Positions 1-8,428 of a stretch of 64,000 nt of DNA are shown piece by piece. The stretch is taken from NCBI RefSeq assembly GCF_039908645.1, contig NZ_CP150917.1:5219501-5283500 (forward strand), in the 5' to 3' direction. The position numbers and the translations under genes are program-made. Each line of letters starts with the position of its first letter. The first letter of the stretch is position 1. The stretch comes from Pseudomonas helvetica (lineage in GTDB: Bacteria; Pseudomonadota; Gammaproteobacteria; Pseudomonadales; Pseudomonadaceae). The notes beneath the pieces are model-generated. The model did no database searches, had not been told where the DNA came from, and saw only the letters and a list, made by a program, of their open reading frames with translations.

Positions 1-521
1 CGGACTCGGGTTTCGTTTCGCAACGGCTGGGCATCACCTACAGCATCGTTTGCGCGTCGCCTGCTTATGTAAAAGCCAACGGCTGCGCGCAGAAGCCCAG
101 CGACCTGTTGAATCACGCCTGCCTGCGCCTGGTCAGCCCGGTGATTCCGCTGGAGAAGTGGCTGTTCGACGGCCCGGAAGGCCAGGAAATGGTCACCATC
201 AACAGCTCACCATTTCTGGTGAACTCCGCCGACGCGATGAAAACCGCGATCATCAGCGGCATGGGCGTCGGTGTGTTGCCGGTCTATGCCGCCATCGAAG
301 GTCTGCGCAATGGCAGCCTGGTGCGGGTCATGCCCAACTACCGCTCGCAGGAGCTGAACCTGTACGCCATCTACCCGTCGCGCCAGTACCTGGATGCGAA
401 GATCAAGACCTGGGTCGAGTACCTGCGCGGCTCGCTGCCGGAGATCCTCGCGGCGCATCAGGCGGAATTGGCGGCGTATGAGCTGAGCGGGAGTCTGGGT
501 GGAGCTCGGTTGGCCAATTGA
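1..521 (+). CDS. LysR-family transcriptional regulator, 3' part
   Basis: The reading frame is open from the left window edge (first full codon at position 3) and gives the last 172 residues of a LysR regulator. What is visible is the effector-binding domain: an SPAYVKANG-type segment near the start, then GMGVGVLPVYAAIEG, and a basic/aromatic tail reading YPSRQYLDAKIKTWVEYL. This pattern is characteristic of CrgA/DmlR-like LysR proteins. The DNA-binding helix-turn-helix lies outside the window, so the target is unknown. The last 17 codons (residues AYELSGSLGGARLAN and the stop) are the first copy of a sequence repeated ten more times downstream, so the gene's own 3' end was caught up in a tandem amplification. 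The stop is TGA at 519-521. Confidence 0.9.
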   Translation, partial: DSGFVSQRLGITYSIVCASPAYVKANGCAQKPSDLLNHACLRLVSPVIPLEKWLFDGPEGQEMVTINSSPFLVNSADAMKTAIISGMGVGVLPVYAAIEGLRNGSLVRVMPNYRSQELNLYAIYPSRQYLDAKIKTWVEYLRGSLPEILAAHQAELAAYELSGSLGGARLAN

Positions 522-3139
522 TCCTAAGGATTGAAGCGATCCAGTGTGGCGAGGGAGCTTGCTCCCGCTCGAGTGCGCAGCGCTCGCAATCGCGTCAATA
601 AGCTAATTCAGGTAAGTCGAGATTGAAAGGCTGACGACTGCTGCGCAGCCGAGCGGGAGCAAGCTCCCTCGCCACAGGGTTTGTGTTCGCCCACAGCCTG
701 CGGCTCTCGCATGGCGGCGTATGAGTTGAGCGGGAGTCTGGGCGGGGCACGGCTGGCCAATTGATCCTAAGGATTGACCCGATCCAGTGTGGCGAGGGAG
801 CTTGCTCCCGCTCGAGTGCGCAGCGCTCGCAATCGCGTCAATGAGCTAATTCAGGTAAGTCGAGATTGAAAGGCTGACGACTGCTGCGCAGCCGAGCGGG
901 AGCAAGCTCCCTCGCCACAGGGTTTGTGTTCGCCCAAAGCCTGCGGCTCTCACATGGCGGCGTATGAGTTGAGCGGGAGTCTGGGTGGGGCTCGGGTGGC
1001 CAATTGATCCTAAGGATTGACCCGATCCAGTGTGGCGAGGGAGCTTGCTCCCGCTCGAGTGCGCAGCGCTCGCAATCGCGTCAATGAGCTAATTCAGGTA
1101 AGTCGAGATTGAAAGGCTGACGACTGCTGCGCAGCCGAGCGGGAGCAAGCTCCCTCGCCACAGATTTTGTGTTCGCCCACTGCCTGTGGCTCTCGCATGG
1201 TGGCATATGAGTTGAGCGGGAGTCTGGGTGGAGCTCGGGTGGCCAATTGATCCTAAGGATTGACCCGATCCAGTGTGGCGAGGGAGCTTGCTCCCGCTCG
1301 AGTGCGCAGCGCTCGCAATCGCGTCAATGAGCTAATTCAGGTAAGTCGAGATTGGAAGGCTGACGACTGCTGCGCAGCCGAGCGGGAGCAAGCTCCCTCG
1401 CCACAGGGTTTGTGTTCGCCCAAAGCCTGCGGCTCTCACATGGCGGCGTATGAGTTGAGCGGGAGTCTGGGTGGGGCTCGGGTGGCCAATTGATCCTAAG
1501 GATTGACCCGATCCAGTGTGGCGAGGGAGCTTGCTCCCGCTCGAGTGCGCAGCGCTCGCAATCGCGTCAATGAGCTAATTCAGGTAAGTCGAGATTGGAA
1601 GGCTGACGACTGCTGCGCAGCCGAGCGGGAGCAAGCTCCCTCGCCACAGGGTTTGTGTTCGCCCAAAGCCTGTGGCTCTCGCATGGTGGCGTATGAGTTG
1701 AGCAGGAGTCTGGGCGGGGCACGGTTGGCCAATTGATCCTAAGGATTGACCCGATCCAGTGTGGCGAGGGAGCTTGCTCCCGCTCGAGTGCGCAGCGCTC
1801 GCAATCGTGTCAATGAGCTAATTCAGGTAAGTCAAGATTGAGAGGCTGACGACTGCTGCGCAGCCGAGCGGGAGCAAGCTCCCTCGCCACAGGGTTTGTG
1901 TTCGCCCACAGCCTGCGGCTCTCGCATGGCGGCGTATGAGTTGAGCGGGGTCTGGGTGGGGCTCGGGTGGCGAATTGATCCTAAGGATTGACCCGATCCA
2001 GTGTGGCGAGGGAGCTTGCTCCCGCTCGAGTGCGCAGCGCTCGCAATCGTGTCAATGAGCTATTTCAGGTAAGTCGAGATTGAAAGGCTGACGACTGCTG
2101 CGCAGCCGAGCGGGAGCAAGCTCCCTCGCCACAGGGTTTGTGTTCGCCCACAGCCTGTGGCTCTCGCATGGCGGCGTATGAGTTGAGCGGGAGTCTGGGC
2201 GGGGCACGGTTGGCCAATTGATCCTAAGGATTGAAGCGATCCAGTGTGGCGAGGGAGCTTGCTCCCGCTCGAGTGCGCAGCGCTCGCAATCGTGTCAATG
2301 AGCTAATTCAGGTAAGTCGAGATTGAAAGGCTGACGACTGCTGCGCAGCCGAGCGGGAGCAAGCTCCCTCGCCACAGGTTTGTGTTCGCCCACAGCCTGT
2401 GGCTCTCGCATGGTGGCGTATGAGTTGAGCCGGAGTCTGGGCGAGGCACGGTTGGCCAATTGATCCTAAGGATTGACCCGATCCAGTGTGCCGAGGGAGC
2501 TTGCTCCCGCTCGAGTGCGCAGCGCTCGCAATCGCGTCAATGAGCTAATTCAGGTAAGTCGAGATTGAAAGGCTGACGACTGCTGCGCAGCCGAGCGGGA
2601 GCAAGCTCCCTCTGCCACAGGGTTTGTGTTCGCCCACAGCCTGTGGCTCTCGCATGGTGGCGTATGAGTTGAGCGGGAGTCTGGGCGGGGCACGGTTGGC
2701 CAATTGATCCTAAGGATTGACCCGATCCAGTGTGCCGAGGGAGCTTGCTCCCGCTCGAGTGCGCAGCGCTCGCAATCGCGTCAATGAGCTAATTCAGGTA
2801 AGTCGAGATTGAAAGGCTGACGACTGCTGCGCAGCCGAGCGGGAGCAAGCTCCCTCGCCACAGGGTTTGTGTTCGCCCAAAGCCTGCGGCTCTCACATGG
2901 CGGCGTATGAGTTGAGCGGGAGTCTGGGTGGGGCTCGGGTGGCCAATTGATCCTAAGGATTGACCCGATCCAGTGTGGCGAGGGAGCTTGCTCCCGCTCG
3001 AGTGCGCAGCGCTCGCAATCGCGTCAATGAGCTAATTCAGGTAAGTCGAGATTGAGAGGCTGACGACTGCTGCGCAGCCGAGCGGGAGCAAGCTCCCTCG
3101 CCACAGGGTTTGTGTTCGCCCACAGCCTGTGGCTCTCGC
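470..3139. repeat. Tandem array of eleven 243-bp units, each holding a REPIN
   Basis: About 2.67 kb is filled by eleven near-identical head-to-tail units. The outer REP of each unit begins at 544, 787, 1030, 1273, 1516, 1759, 2001, 2244, 2486, 2730 and 2973. Spacing is 243 bp apart from single-base indels (242, 242, 244). A unit is: a copy of the LysR gene's last 17 codons and stop, GATCCTAAGGATTGA, a REP beginning GTGGCGAGGGAGCTTGC, an 80-bp middle containing GCGCAGCGCTCGC, the inverted REP ending GCTCCCTCGCCAC, and a short tail ending CTCTCGCA. The units differ by scattered substitutions and indels (for example GCGGGG for GCGGGAG near 1948), so they are diverging true copies. The last unit ends at about 3139, where sequence unique to the next gene begins. 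No spacers or cas genes are present. Confidence 0.95.
544..678. repeat. REPIN (first unit of the tandem array)
   Basis: Two REP sequences face each other: GTGGCGAGGGAGCTTGCTCC on the left and its inverse ending CAAGCTCCCTCGCCAC on the right, about 80 bp apart. Each REP is itself a small hairpin around GAGCTTGCTC or GAGCAAGCTC. Such inverted REP doublets are known in P. fluorescens, where they are mobilised in trans by RAYT transposases; no RAYT gene lies in this window. The same family occurs singly at 44114-44247 and 52324-52458. Confidence 0.9.
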
Positions 3140-3202
3140 AAAAACCCGTCAGAGAATGTTAGCGTGCTTGGCATTCTCCTCCGCCTGACGAGCCTTCCTG
3201 CG

Positions 3203-4177
3203 ATGAAAAAGACCGTACTTGCCTTCAGCCGTGTCTCGCCCGAAATGGTCGAATCCTTGCGACACGACTTCGATGTGATCGTGCCCAACCCCAAGCTGGG
3301 TGACATCAATGCCCAGTTCAATGAAGCCCTGCCCCACGCACACGGCTTGATCGGCGTCGGTCGCAAGCTTGGTCGGGCCCAATTGGAGAACGCCAGCAAA
3401 CTCGAAGTGGTGTCCAGTGTCTCGGTCGGCTACGACAACTACGACCTGGCCTACTTCAACGAACGCGGGATCATGCTCACCAACACCCCGGACGTGCTGA
3501 CCGAAAGCACCGCCGACCTGGCCTTTGCCTTGCTGATGAGTAGTGCCCGACGTGTCGCCGAGCTGGACGCCTGGACCAAGGCCGGGCAATGGCAGGCCAC
3601 GGTCGGTGCGCCGCTGTTTGGTTGCGACGTGCATGGCAAGACCCTGGGCATCGTCGGCATGGGCAACATTGGCGCGGCCATTGCCCGACGCGGTCGCCTG
3701 GGCTTCAACATGCCGATTCTGTACAGCGGCAACAGCCGTAAGCCCCAGCTTGAACAGGAGCTCGGCGCGCAGTTTCGCAGCCTTGATCAGTTGCTGGCCG
3801 AAGCCGATTTCGTTTGCCTGGTAGTGCCGCTCAGCGACAAGACCCGGCACCTGATCAGCCATCGCGAACTGGCACTGATGAAGCCGAGCGCGATTCTGGT
3901 GAATATTTCCCGTGGCCCGGTGGTCGATGAACCGGCGCTGATCGAGGCCTTGCAGAACAACCGGATCCGCGGGGCGGGGCTGGATGTCTACGAGAAGGAA
4001 CCGCTGGCCGAGTCGCCGCTGTTCCAGCTGAAGAACGCCGTGACCTTGCCGCACATCGGTTCGGCCACCCACGAAACCCGCGAAGCCATGGCCCACCGCG
4101 CCTTGGCCAACCTGCGCAGCGCGTTGTTGGGCGAGCGGCCGCAGGATCTGGTGAATCCGCAGGTGTGGAAGGGTTGA
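3203..4177 (+). CDS. ghrB: D-2-hydroxyacid dehydrogenase, GhrB-like
   Basis: A 324-residue NAD(P)-dependent D-2-hydroxyacid dehydrogenase, the usual length for the GhrB/2-ketogluconate reductase group, which reduces glyoxylate, hydroxypyruvate or 2-ketogluconate. The Rossmann motif GMGNIGAAIARRG is near residue 153. The substrate-binding Arg sits in NISRGPVVDEPAL, the GLDVYEKEP segment follows, and the catalytic His is in LPHIGSATHETREAM. The frame continues upstream without ATG help into the repeat array, but family alignment puts the start at MKKTVLAFSRV (3203). The Shine-Dalgarno is weak there. The LysR gene upstream could once have been its direct neighbour and regulator, before the 2.7-kb array separated them. 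The exact substrate is not resolvable from sequence alone. Confidence 0.88.
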   Translation: MKKTVLAFSRVSPEMVESLRHDFDVIVPNPKLGDINAQFNEALPHAHGLIGVGRKLGRAQLENASKLEVVSSVSVGYDNYDLAYFNERGIMLTNTPDVLTESTADLAFALLMSSARRVAELDAWTKAGQWQATVGAPLFGCDVHGKTLGIVGMGNIGAAIARRGRLGFNMPILYSGNSRKPQLEQELGAQFRSLDQLLAEADFVCLVVPLSDKTRHLISHRELALMKPSAILVNISRGPVVDEPALIEALQNNRIRGAGLDVYEKEPLAESPLFQLKNAVTLPHIGSATHETREAMAHRALANLRSALLGERPQDLVNPQVWKG

Positions 4178-4183
4178 TAGAAA

Positions 4184-4212
4184 CAGGGCACGTTCCAGCT
4201 GAACGCGCCCTG
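4184..4212. terminator. Hairpin between convergent genes
   Basis: CAGGGC, a one-base mismatch and CGTTC pair with GAACG and GCCCTG around a CAGCT loop, just after the hydroxyacid dehydrogenase stop and before the convergent orphan gene. The T-tracts are short on both sides, so it is a candidate bidirectional terminator rather than a classic one. Confidence 0.5.
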
Positions 4213-4237
4213 CCCCTCGTTACGACAACGCATCATG

Positions 4238-4630
4238 TCATTCGACGACATCAAAGTACTTGAAATTAGACGGTGTCGTGTCATTCACGAAGTACAGTGC
4301 AAATGCCGTTTCGCCAATCAATCGATTGATCATGTCTTCAGGCACCTGCGCCTCGATTTTCTTCTCTTCGTTCAGCGTAAATCGGTCTTCATAATCGACA
4401 ATTCCGGGGGTGGCGCTCCCCAGATAAAAAAGGACTGTATTGCCGGGCTCGAATTCGTCATAACCAAGCCCCACCCAAAGCCCATCCTTCGAAACACACG
4501 CATGACTCAATTTGCCATTAGCCCCCAGCAACTGGATAACTGGCGCCGGCGGCAAAGCCTCGTTTGAGTAATCCTGATTATTTAAAGATTTACGAATATT
4601 CGCGATGATTGCAAGTTGATCTTTATTCAT
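4238..4630 (-). CDS. Hypothetical protein, unknown family
   Basis: A 130-residue protein I do not recognise. It has no signal peptide and no membrane segment. It begins MNKDQLAIIANIRKSLNNQD and has an acidic, aromatic C-terminus ending FKYFDVVE. The middle (LWVGLGYDEFEPGNTVLFYLG) suggests a small beta-rich cytosolic domain. GGTGGA stands seven bases before the ATG at 4630, a usable ribosome site, and supports this being real. Base composition is visibly more AT-rich than its neighbours, a sign of recent acquisition. It is read towards the hydroxyacid dehydrogenase and is divergent from the DUF2165 gene. An 11-bp perfect dyad lies in the shared upstream region. Size and composition would fit an immunity-type or accessory protein, but nothing specific supports that. 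Confidence 0.65.
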   Translation of the reverse strand: MNKDQLAIIANIRKSLNNQDYSNEALPPAPVIQLLGANGKLSHACVSKDGLWVGLGYDEFEPGNTVLFYLGSATPGIVDYEDRFTLNEEKKIEAQVPEDMINRLIGETAFALYFVNDTTPSNFKYFDVVE

Positions 4631-4701
4631 GGTAATTCCACCCTAGGTATGATCGAGACACCTTCCAGAATCCAGACCACGCTAAACAGAACACACCCAG
4701 G

Positions 4702-4729
4702 TGTCTACTGTCACAGTTGACAGTAGACA
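4702..4729. promoter_or_regulatory. Perfect 11-bp dyad, operator-like
   Basis: TGTCTACTGTC and GACAGTAGACA are exact inverted repeats around the 6-bp loop ACAGTT. No T-run follows, so a terminator is unlikely. It sits between two divergent genes (4630 and 4879), as a repressor or activator site would. No local regulator gene is adjacent. Confidence 0.5.
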
Positions 4730-4878
4730 ACCCTGAAATAACAGTGACCACCCGAGCATTCAAACTACGACAGGACACAACTTGCAATTCAGTCCCCTGC
4801 CCGGCATTTTTTTTGCGTTATAAACTCCTGCCCCGACAGCCTGCATAGTGCAGGCCCCGGATGTGGAGAGTGCGCAAC

Positions 4879-5388
4879 ATGATAAATTTCACGACGGCCT
4901 GCTTAATCAGGCGCAGTAAGTTGCTCCTGGTTTTAATGGCAGGAGGATTTGGCCTGCTTATTGTATTCAGCAATGTGACTGACTACGCCTCAAACTACGA
5001 GTTTGTGGGACATATCCTCAGCATGGACACAACCCGTCCCAACGAAACCCTGCGCTATCGCGCCATCACTTCCCCCATGCTGCACCATAGAATCTACTGG
5101 ATGATCATCACCCTGGAGACAACCTACACCGCCTGTTGTTTATTGGGGGCCTATCAGCTTTACACAAAACTCAATGCGCCGCGCAAAGAGTTCCACGAGG
5201 CAAAGAAATACGGAATTGTCGGTTTGATGATCGGCATTTTCGTGTATTACTTCTGTATACAGGTGATCGCCAATGAATGGTTCGACATGGACACTTCCGC
5301 AGAATGGAATGCCATGGCATGGACCCGAAGCATTATCGGTTACATGATGACCGCACTTATTTATCTGTCACTGAAAACCGACAATTAA
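4879..5388 (+). CDS. DUF2165 family small integral membrane protein
   Basis: A 169-residue protein with four predicted membrane helices, at about residues 14-32 (KLLLVLMAGGFGLLIVFSNV), 77-97, 115-133 and 148-165. The conserved FSNVTDYASNYEFVGHILSMD after helix 1 and the NEWFDMDTSAEWNAM loop are typical of DUF2165, a family of unknown function. An ATG at 4861 is in frame, but 4879 is preceded by GGAGAG at good spacing and matches the family's short N-terminus, so 4879 is preferred. A 6-bp stem (GCCTGC/GCAGGC, 4839-4855) lies just upstream. The composition is AT-richer than the core genes. The gene appears to be transcribed alone. Confidence 0.8.
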   Translation: MINFTTACLIRRSKLLLVLMAGGFGLLIVFSNVTDYASNYEFVGHILSMDTTRPNETLRYRAITSPMLHHRIYWMIITLETTYTACCLLGAYQLYTKLNAPRKEFHEAKKYGIVGLMIGIFVYYFCIQVIANEWFDMDTSAEWNAMAWTRSIIGYMMTALIYLSLKTDN

Positions 5389-5436
5389 CCCACATCGTAC
5401 GGATCACCCCGATAAGGCAAAGTGTAACTTGATCGA

Positions 5437-6339
5437 TCACGCCAACTTGCCACTGCCCACCGTCACTCGCGCCTTGGGTTTGCGAAACACCAACACGTTA
5501 CCCAACATGACCAGTACCAACCCGGCCAAAGCCGGCGTGGTCCATTGATAGCCTTCGGCGAAGGCCGACACGTTCAAAGCCACTACCGGGAACAGCACCG
5601 TGCAATACGCCGCACGTTCAGGGCCCATGCGTCCGACCAGGGTCAGGTACGCGGTGAAACCAATCACCGAGCCCGGAATCACCAGGTACAACAACGAGCC
5701 GATGTAACGAGTATTCCATTCAATGTCGAAGGGAATACCTTTGACCAGGCAGTACATCGACAGCATCGCGGCGCCATAGGCCATGCCCCAGGCGTTGGTG
5801 GTCAGTGGCTTGAGGCCGGCTTTCTGTTGCAGGCTCGAGAGCATGTTGCCGGCCGAGAAGCACAGCGTGCCCAGCAGCGCCAGAGCCAGGCCAAGCAAGG
5901 TTTGCGGGCTGGCGGTATGGCCGACCAGTTCCGGCCAGAACAACAAGCCCAGCCCGATCAACCCCAGCGCGCCGCCCATCAACACATTGCGGGCCACTTT
6001 CTGGCCGAAGAACACCCGCGCATTCAGCGCATTCCACAGCGTGGCAGTGGAGAACACCACGGCGACCAGACCGCTGGGAATCCACTGGCTGGCGGTGAGG
6101 AAGCACATGAAATTGATGCAGAACAAGCACAACCCCTGGGCCAGGCAGATCAGATGACCGCGCCGGTTCATCACTTGCAGGCGTCGGCTGAGCAGTAACA
6201 TCACGAACAGCACCAGCGATGCCAGGCCGAAGCGATAAACGATCGACACCGGAATCGCCACCACCCCCAGTTGCAGTTTCAAGGCGATCCAGGTGGTGCC
6301 CCAGATCAGCACCGTTAGCAGGTATAGCGAGAGGTTCAT
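5437..6339 (-). CDS. DMT superfamily (EamA) transporter
   Basis: A 300-residue protein of ten membrane helices in two EamA repeats, opening with MNLSLYLLTVLIWGTTWIAL, the canonical first helix of this family (the WGTTWIA signature). The second repeat starts near residue 145 (LLGLALALLGTLCFSAGNML). The C-terminal tail after the last helix is basic. EamA proteins export metabolites or amino acids across the inner membrane; the substrate cannot be read from sequence. It is divergent from an AraC regulator 139 bp away, which is the likely controller. The genes after it run in the opposite direction, so it is probably monocistronic. Confidence 0.87.
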   Translation of the reverse strand: MNLSLYLLTVLIWGTTWIALKLQLGVVAIPVSIVYRFGLASLVLFVMLLLSRRLQVMNRRGHLICLAQGLCLFCINFMCFLTASQWIPSGLVAVVFSTATLWNALNARVFFGQKVARNVLMGGALGLIGLGLLFWPELVGHTASPQTLLGLALALLGTLCFSAGNMLSSLQQKAGLKPLTTNAWGMAYGAAMLSMYCLVKGIPFDIEWNTRYIGSLLYLVIPGSVIGFTAYLTLVGRMGPERAAYCTVLFPVVALNVSAFAEGYQWTTPALAGLVLVMLGNVLVFRKPKARVTVGSGKLA

Positions 6340-6478
6340 GTCGGCAACTCCTGAAGATGGCCTTCAGTCTGTTCTCGAGGCAGGCCGTGCGCTTGCATAA
6401 ACTTGCGCTTTTGTCAGGCGACGGGCTGGCAGCGTCGAGGCGACGGAGTAGGATGCAAGGCGTTGGAGAGAGCCGATC

Positions 6479-7354
6479 ATGCCCGCACTGGAAACCCTGC
6501 AAGTCTTTCAAGCCCTCAACCGCTCGCCGAATGCTCGCCTTGAGCACAGCGCCGAGCTCGGTGACGGCATGGCTGCAGCCCTGTGGAGCAATCATCACGA
6601 CGCCCAGGACTATGAAGCGCCCGGTCATCACACCCTCTCCTGCTACATCGCCGGTGGCACCGGGACCTTTCGCCGCGAGCAGCCCGGCACCAAGGGCGGC
6701 CCGGACAAACTCTGCATCCTGCCTGCCGAGCACCAGTCGGCCTGGGTGATCAACGGTGAAATCCGCCTGGCTCACCTGTACTTCAGTCCCGAGCAATTTG
6801 CCCTCGGCTGCGTCACCCTGCTCGACCGTGAACCGCGTGAACTGCAATTGCAGGAAAGCACCTTTCTCGAAGACCCGGTGCAAGCCCGGCGTTTCCGTCA
6901 GTTGATTGAATTGAACTGGGACGAGCCCGGCGAACGTCTGCTGACCAGCAGCCTCGCACACGAAATGCTCAGCCACACGTTGCTCAGCCAGGTTGGCCTG
7001 CGCCAGGGTTTGCGCCTCAAGGGTGGGCTGGCGGCGCATCAGCGTCGACAGCTGATCGAGTACATCGACCAGCAATTGGCCGAGCCAATCAGCCTCGGTC
7101 AATTGGCCGGCTTGTGCGCCTTGTCGGAGTACCACTTCGCGCGGATGTTTCGCGAAAGCTTCGGCCTGCCGCCGCATCAATACCTGTTGGCCCGCCGCCT
7201 GGCTCACGCCCGGCATTTGCTGCGCAACAGCTCACAGCCGCTCGGTGAGATTGCGCTGGCCTGCGGTTTTGCCAGCGCCAGCCATTTCACCAATCGCTTT
7301 CGCCAGGCCATGAAGGGCACGCCCGGCGAATACCGCCAGGCGTTTTTGCGTTAA
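6479..7354 (+). CDS. AraC-family transcriptional regulator
   Basis: A 291-residue regulator. An N-terminal cupin-like effector domain (residues about 20-150, including LSCYIAGGTGTF and ILPAEHQSAW) is followed by a C-terminal double helix-turn-helix from about 190: LGQLAGLCALSEYHFARMFRESFGLPPHQYLLARRL, then LGEIALACGFASASHFTNRFR. The start at 6479 has GGAGAG upstream. It is divergent from the DMT exporter and most likely controls it in response to a small molecule, as other AraC/exporter pairs do. This pairing is inferred from position only. Confidence 0.88.
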   Translation: MPALETLQVFQALNRSPNARLEHSAELGDGMAAALWSNHHDAQDYEAPGHHTLSCYIAGGTGTFRREQPGTKGGPDKLCILPAEHQSAWVINGEIRLAHLYFSPEQFALGCVTLLDREPRELQLQESTFLEDPVQARRFRQLIELNWDEPGERLLTSSLAHEMLSHTLLSQVGLRQGLRLKGGLAAHQRRQLIEYIDQQLAEPISLGQLAGLCALSEYHFARMFRESFGLPPHQYLLARRLAHARHLLRNSSQPLGEIALACGFASASHFTNRFRQAMKGTPGEYRQAFLR

Positions 7355-7375
7355 CACGGCCCCGATGCAATGCTC

Positions 7376-8428
7376 CTACGGAGCCAGGGTGGTGACCGAA
7401 AAGGTGTTGGCGTGAAACAGCGGATCCGGCTTGGGCTCAGCCTTGCTCGGCACAGGCTGGGTGAAGTCCATCGCTGGCAGGTAAACCTTTTTACTGAGTG
7501 GATCGAAGGCCATGTTGTAGGCCATCGGCAAGGTGCTGACGCTGGCCTGCGCCTGGTAATGATCGGCATCGAGTTGCTTGACGATGCTCAGGTTGGCATC
7601 GACTCCGCTGGGGATCAGCAACTGCCGGTTGTCCGCGTCATAGACCAGCGCGTTGACGTCACGGGTGATCGGCAGACGGGCCTTCAACGCACCGCTCAGA
7701 AGATCGGCGACGACCAGTTGCGGCTTTTCGCCCCGGCAGGCAATGAACAAACGTCCGCGCTCGGCATCCTGCGCCAGCGCACTGGGTCGCGCGCAGCCTT
7801 CGAATTGCCAGGTGTCGAGGACTTCAAAACTGCTCGCCGAGAAACGAGCGACCTTGCCCTCATCACGCATCGGCAGGAAGAAACTGCCGTCGCCCTTGAC
7901 CAGCAACGGGTCGATTTTCTTCACGTCCAGTTCATGCGCGGCGCTGATGCGCTCTTGCTTCGGATCGAACACGAACAAGGTCGAACGATCGGCGCGCCGA
8001 CCGCTGACGATGATCACCTGACCCGTGCGCGGTTCATACACCGCGCTGTTGAGGTTGCTCTGGGCCACCGGGATGCGCTTGAGCAGTTTGAGTGTGGACA
8101 ACTCGACCACGCCCAGGCTGCCGTCGGTATTGAGCACAAATACCCGGTTCAATGTCGGCACGAACACCACGCCGTTGGCGCCCGCTGAGTCCTCGATGGT
8201 TTTCAGCAGACGTTGCTGCTCGACATCGAACACGCTCAGGCCGTTTTCCCGGCGGGCCAAAAACAGATAAGGCCGCGTCGGGTCGAGGGCAACAAAGCCC
8301 CAGCTGTCTCCCGAGCCGGGCAAGCTCACCTGTTGCTCGCGATGGTAAACCCGGGCATCCGGTGCCGGCGCGGCAGACGCCGCGCCGCTGAATGCCAGAG
8401 CCAACATGGCAATTATCAAGGTTTTCAT
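7376..8428 (-). CDS. Periplasmic YncE-like beta-propeller protein
   Basis: A 350-residue exported protein with a signal peptide (MKTLIIAMLALAFSGAASAA). The rest consists of about seven beta-propeller blades, with recurring segments such as RPYLFLARRENGLSVFDVEQQRLLKTI, NRVFVLNTDGSLGVVELSTLKLLKRI and RGRLFIACRGEKPQLVVADLLSG. It resembles YncE-type proteins, which bind DNA or accompany TonB receptors in iron-regulated loci; its biochemical role is unknown. Its ATG overlaps the receptor's stop by one base (TGATG), so the two are translationally coupled and probably act on the same substrate. It is the last gene of this minus-strand run. Confidence 0.82.
   Translation of the reverse strand: MKTLIIAMLALAFSGAASAAPAPDARVYHREQQVSLPGSGDSWGFVALDPTRPYLFLARRENGLSVFDVEQQRLLKTIEDSAGANGVVFVPTLNRVFVLNTDGSLGVVELSTLKLLKRIPVAQSNLNSAVYEPRTGQVIIVSGRRADRSTLFVFDPKQERISAAHELDVKKIDPLLVKGDGSFFLPMRDEGKVARFSASSFEVLDTWQFEGCARPSALAQDAERGRLFIACRGEKPQLVVADLLSGALKARLPITRDVNALVYDADNRQLLIPSGVDANLSIVKQLDADHYQAQASVSTLPMAYNMAFDPLSKKVYLPAMDFTQPVPSKAEPKPDPLFHANTFSVTTLAP

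Noticed and set aside
1260..1736. Two 77-residue frames inside the tandem array
   Set aside because: They read through REP sequences and exist only because some units lack stop codons in that frame. The sequence repeats from unit to unit and has no ribosome sites.
470..3139. CRISPR-like regular repetition
   Set aside because: Units are 243 bp, near identical end to end, with no variable spacers and no cas genes.
5720..7216. A 498-residue minus-strand frame across the DMT and AraC genes
   Set aside because: It overlaps two confident genes and is not homologous to any family I know.
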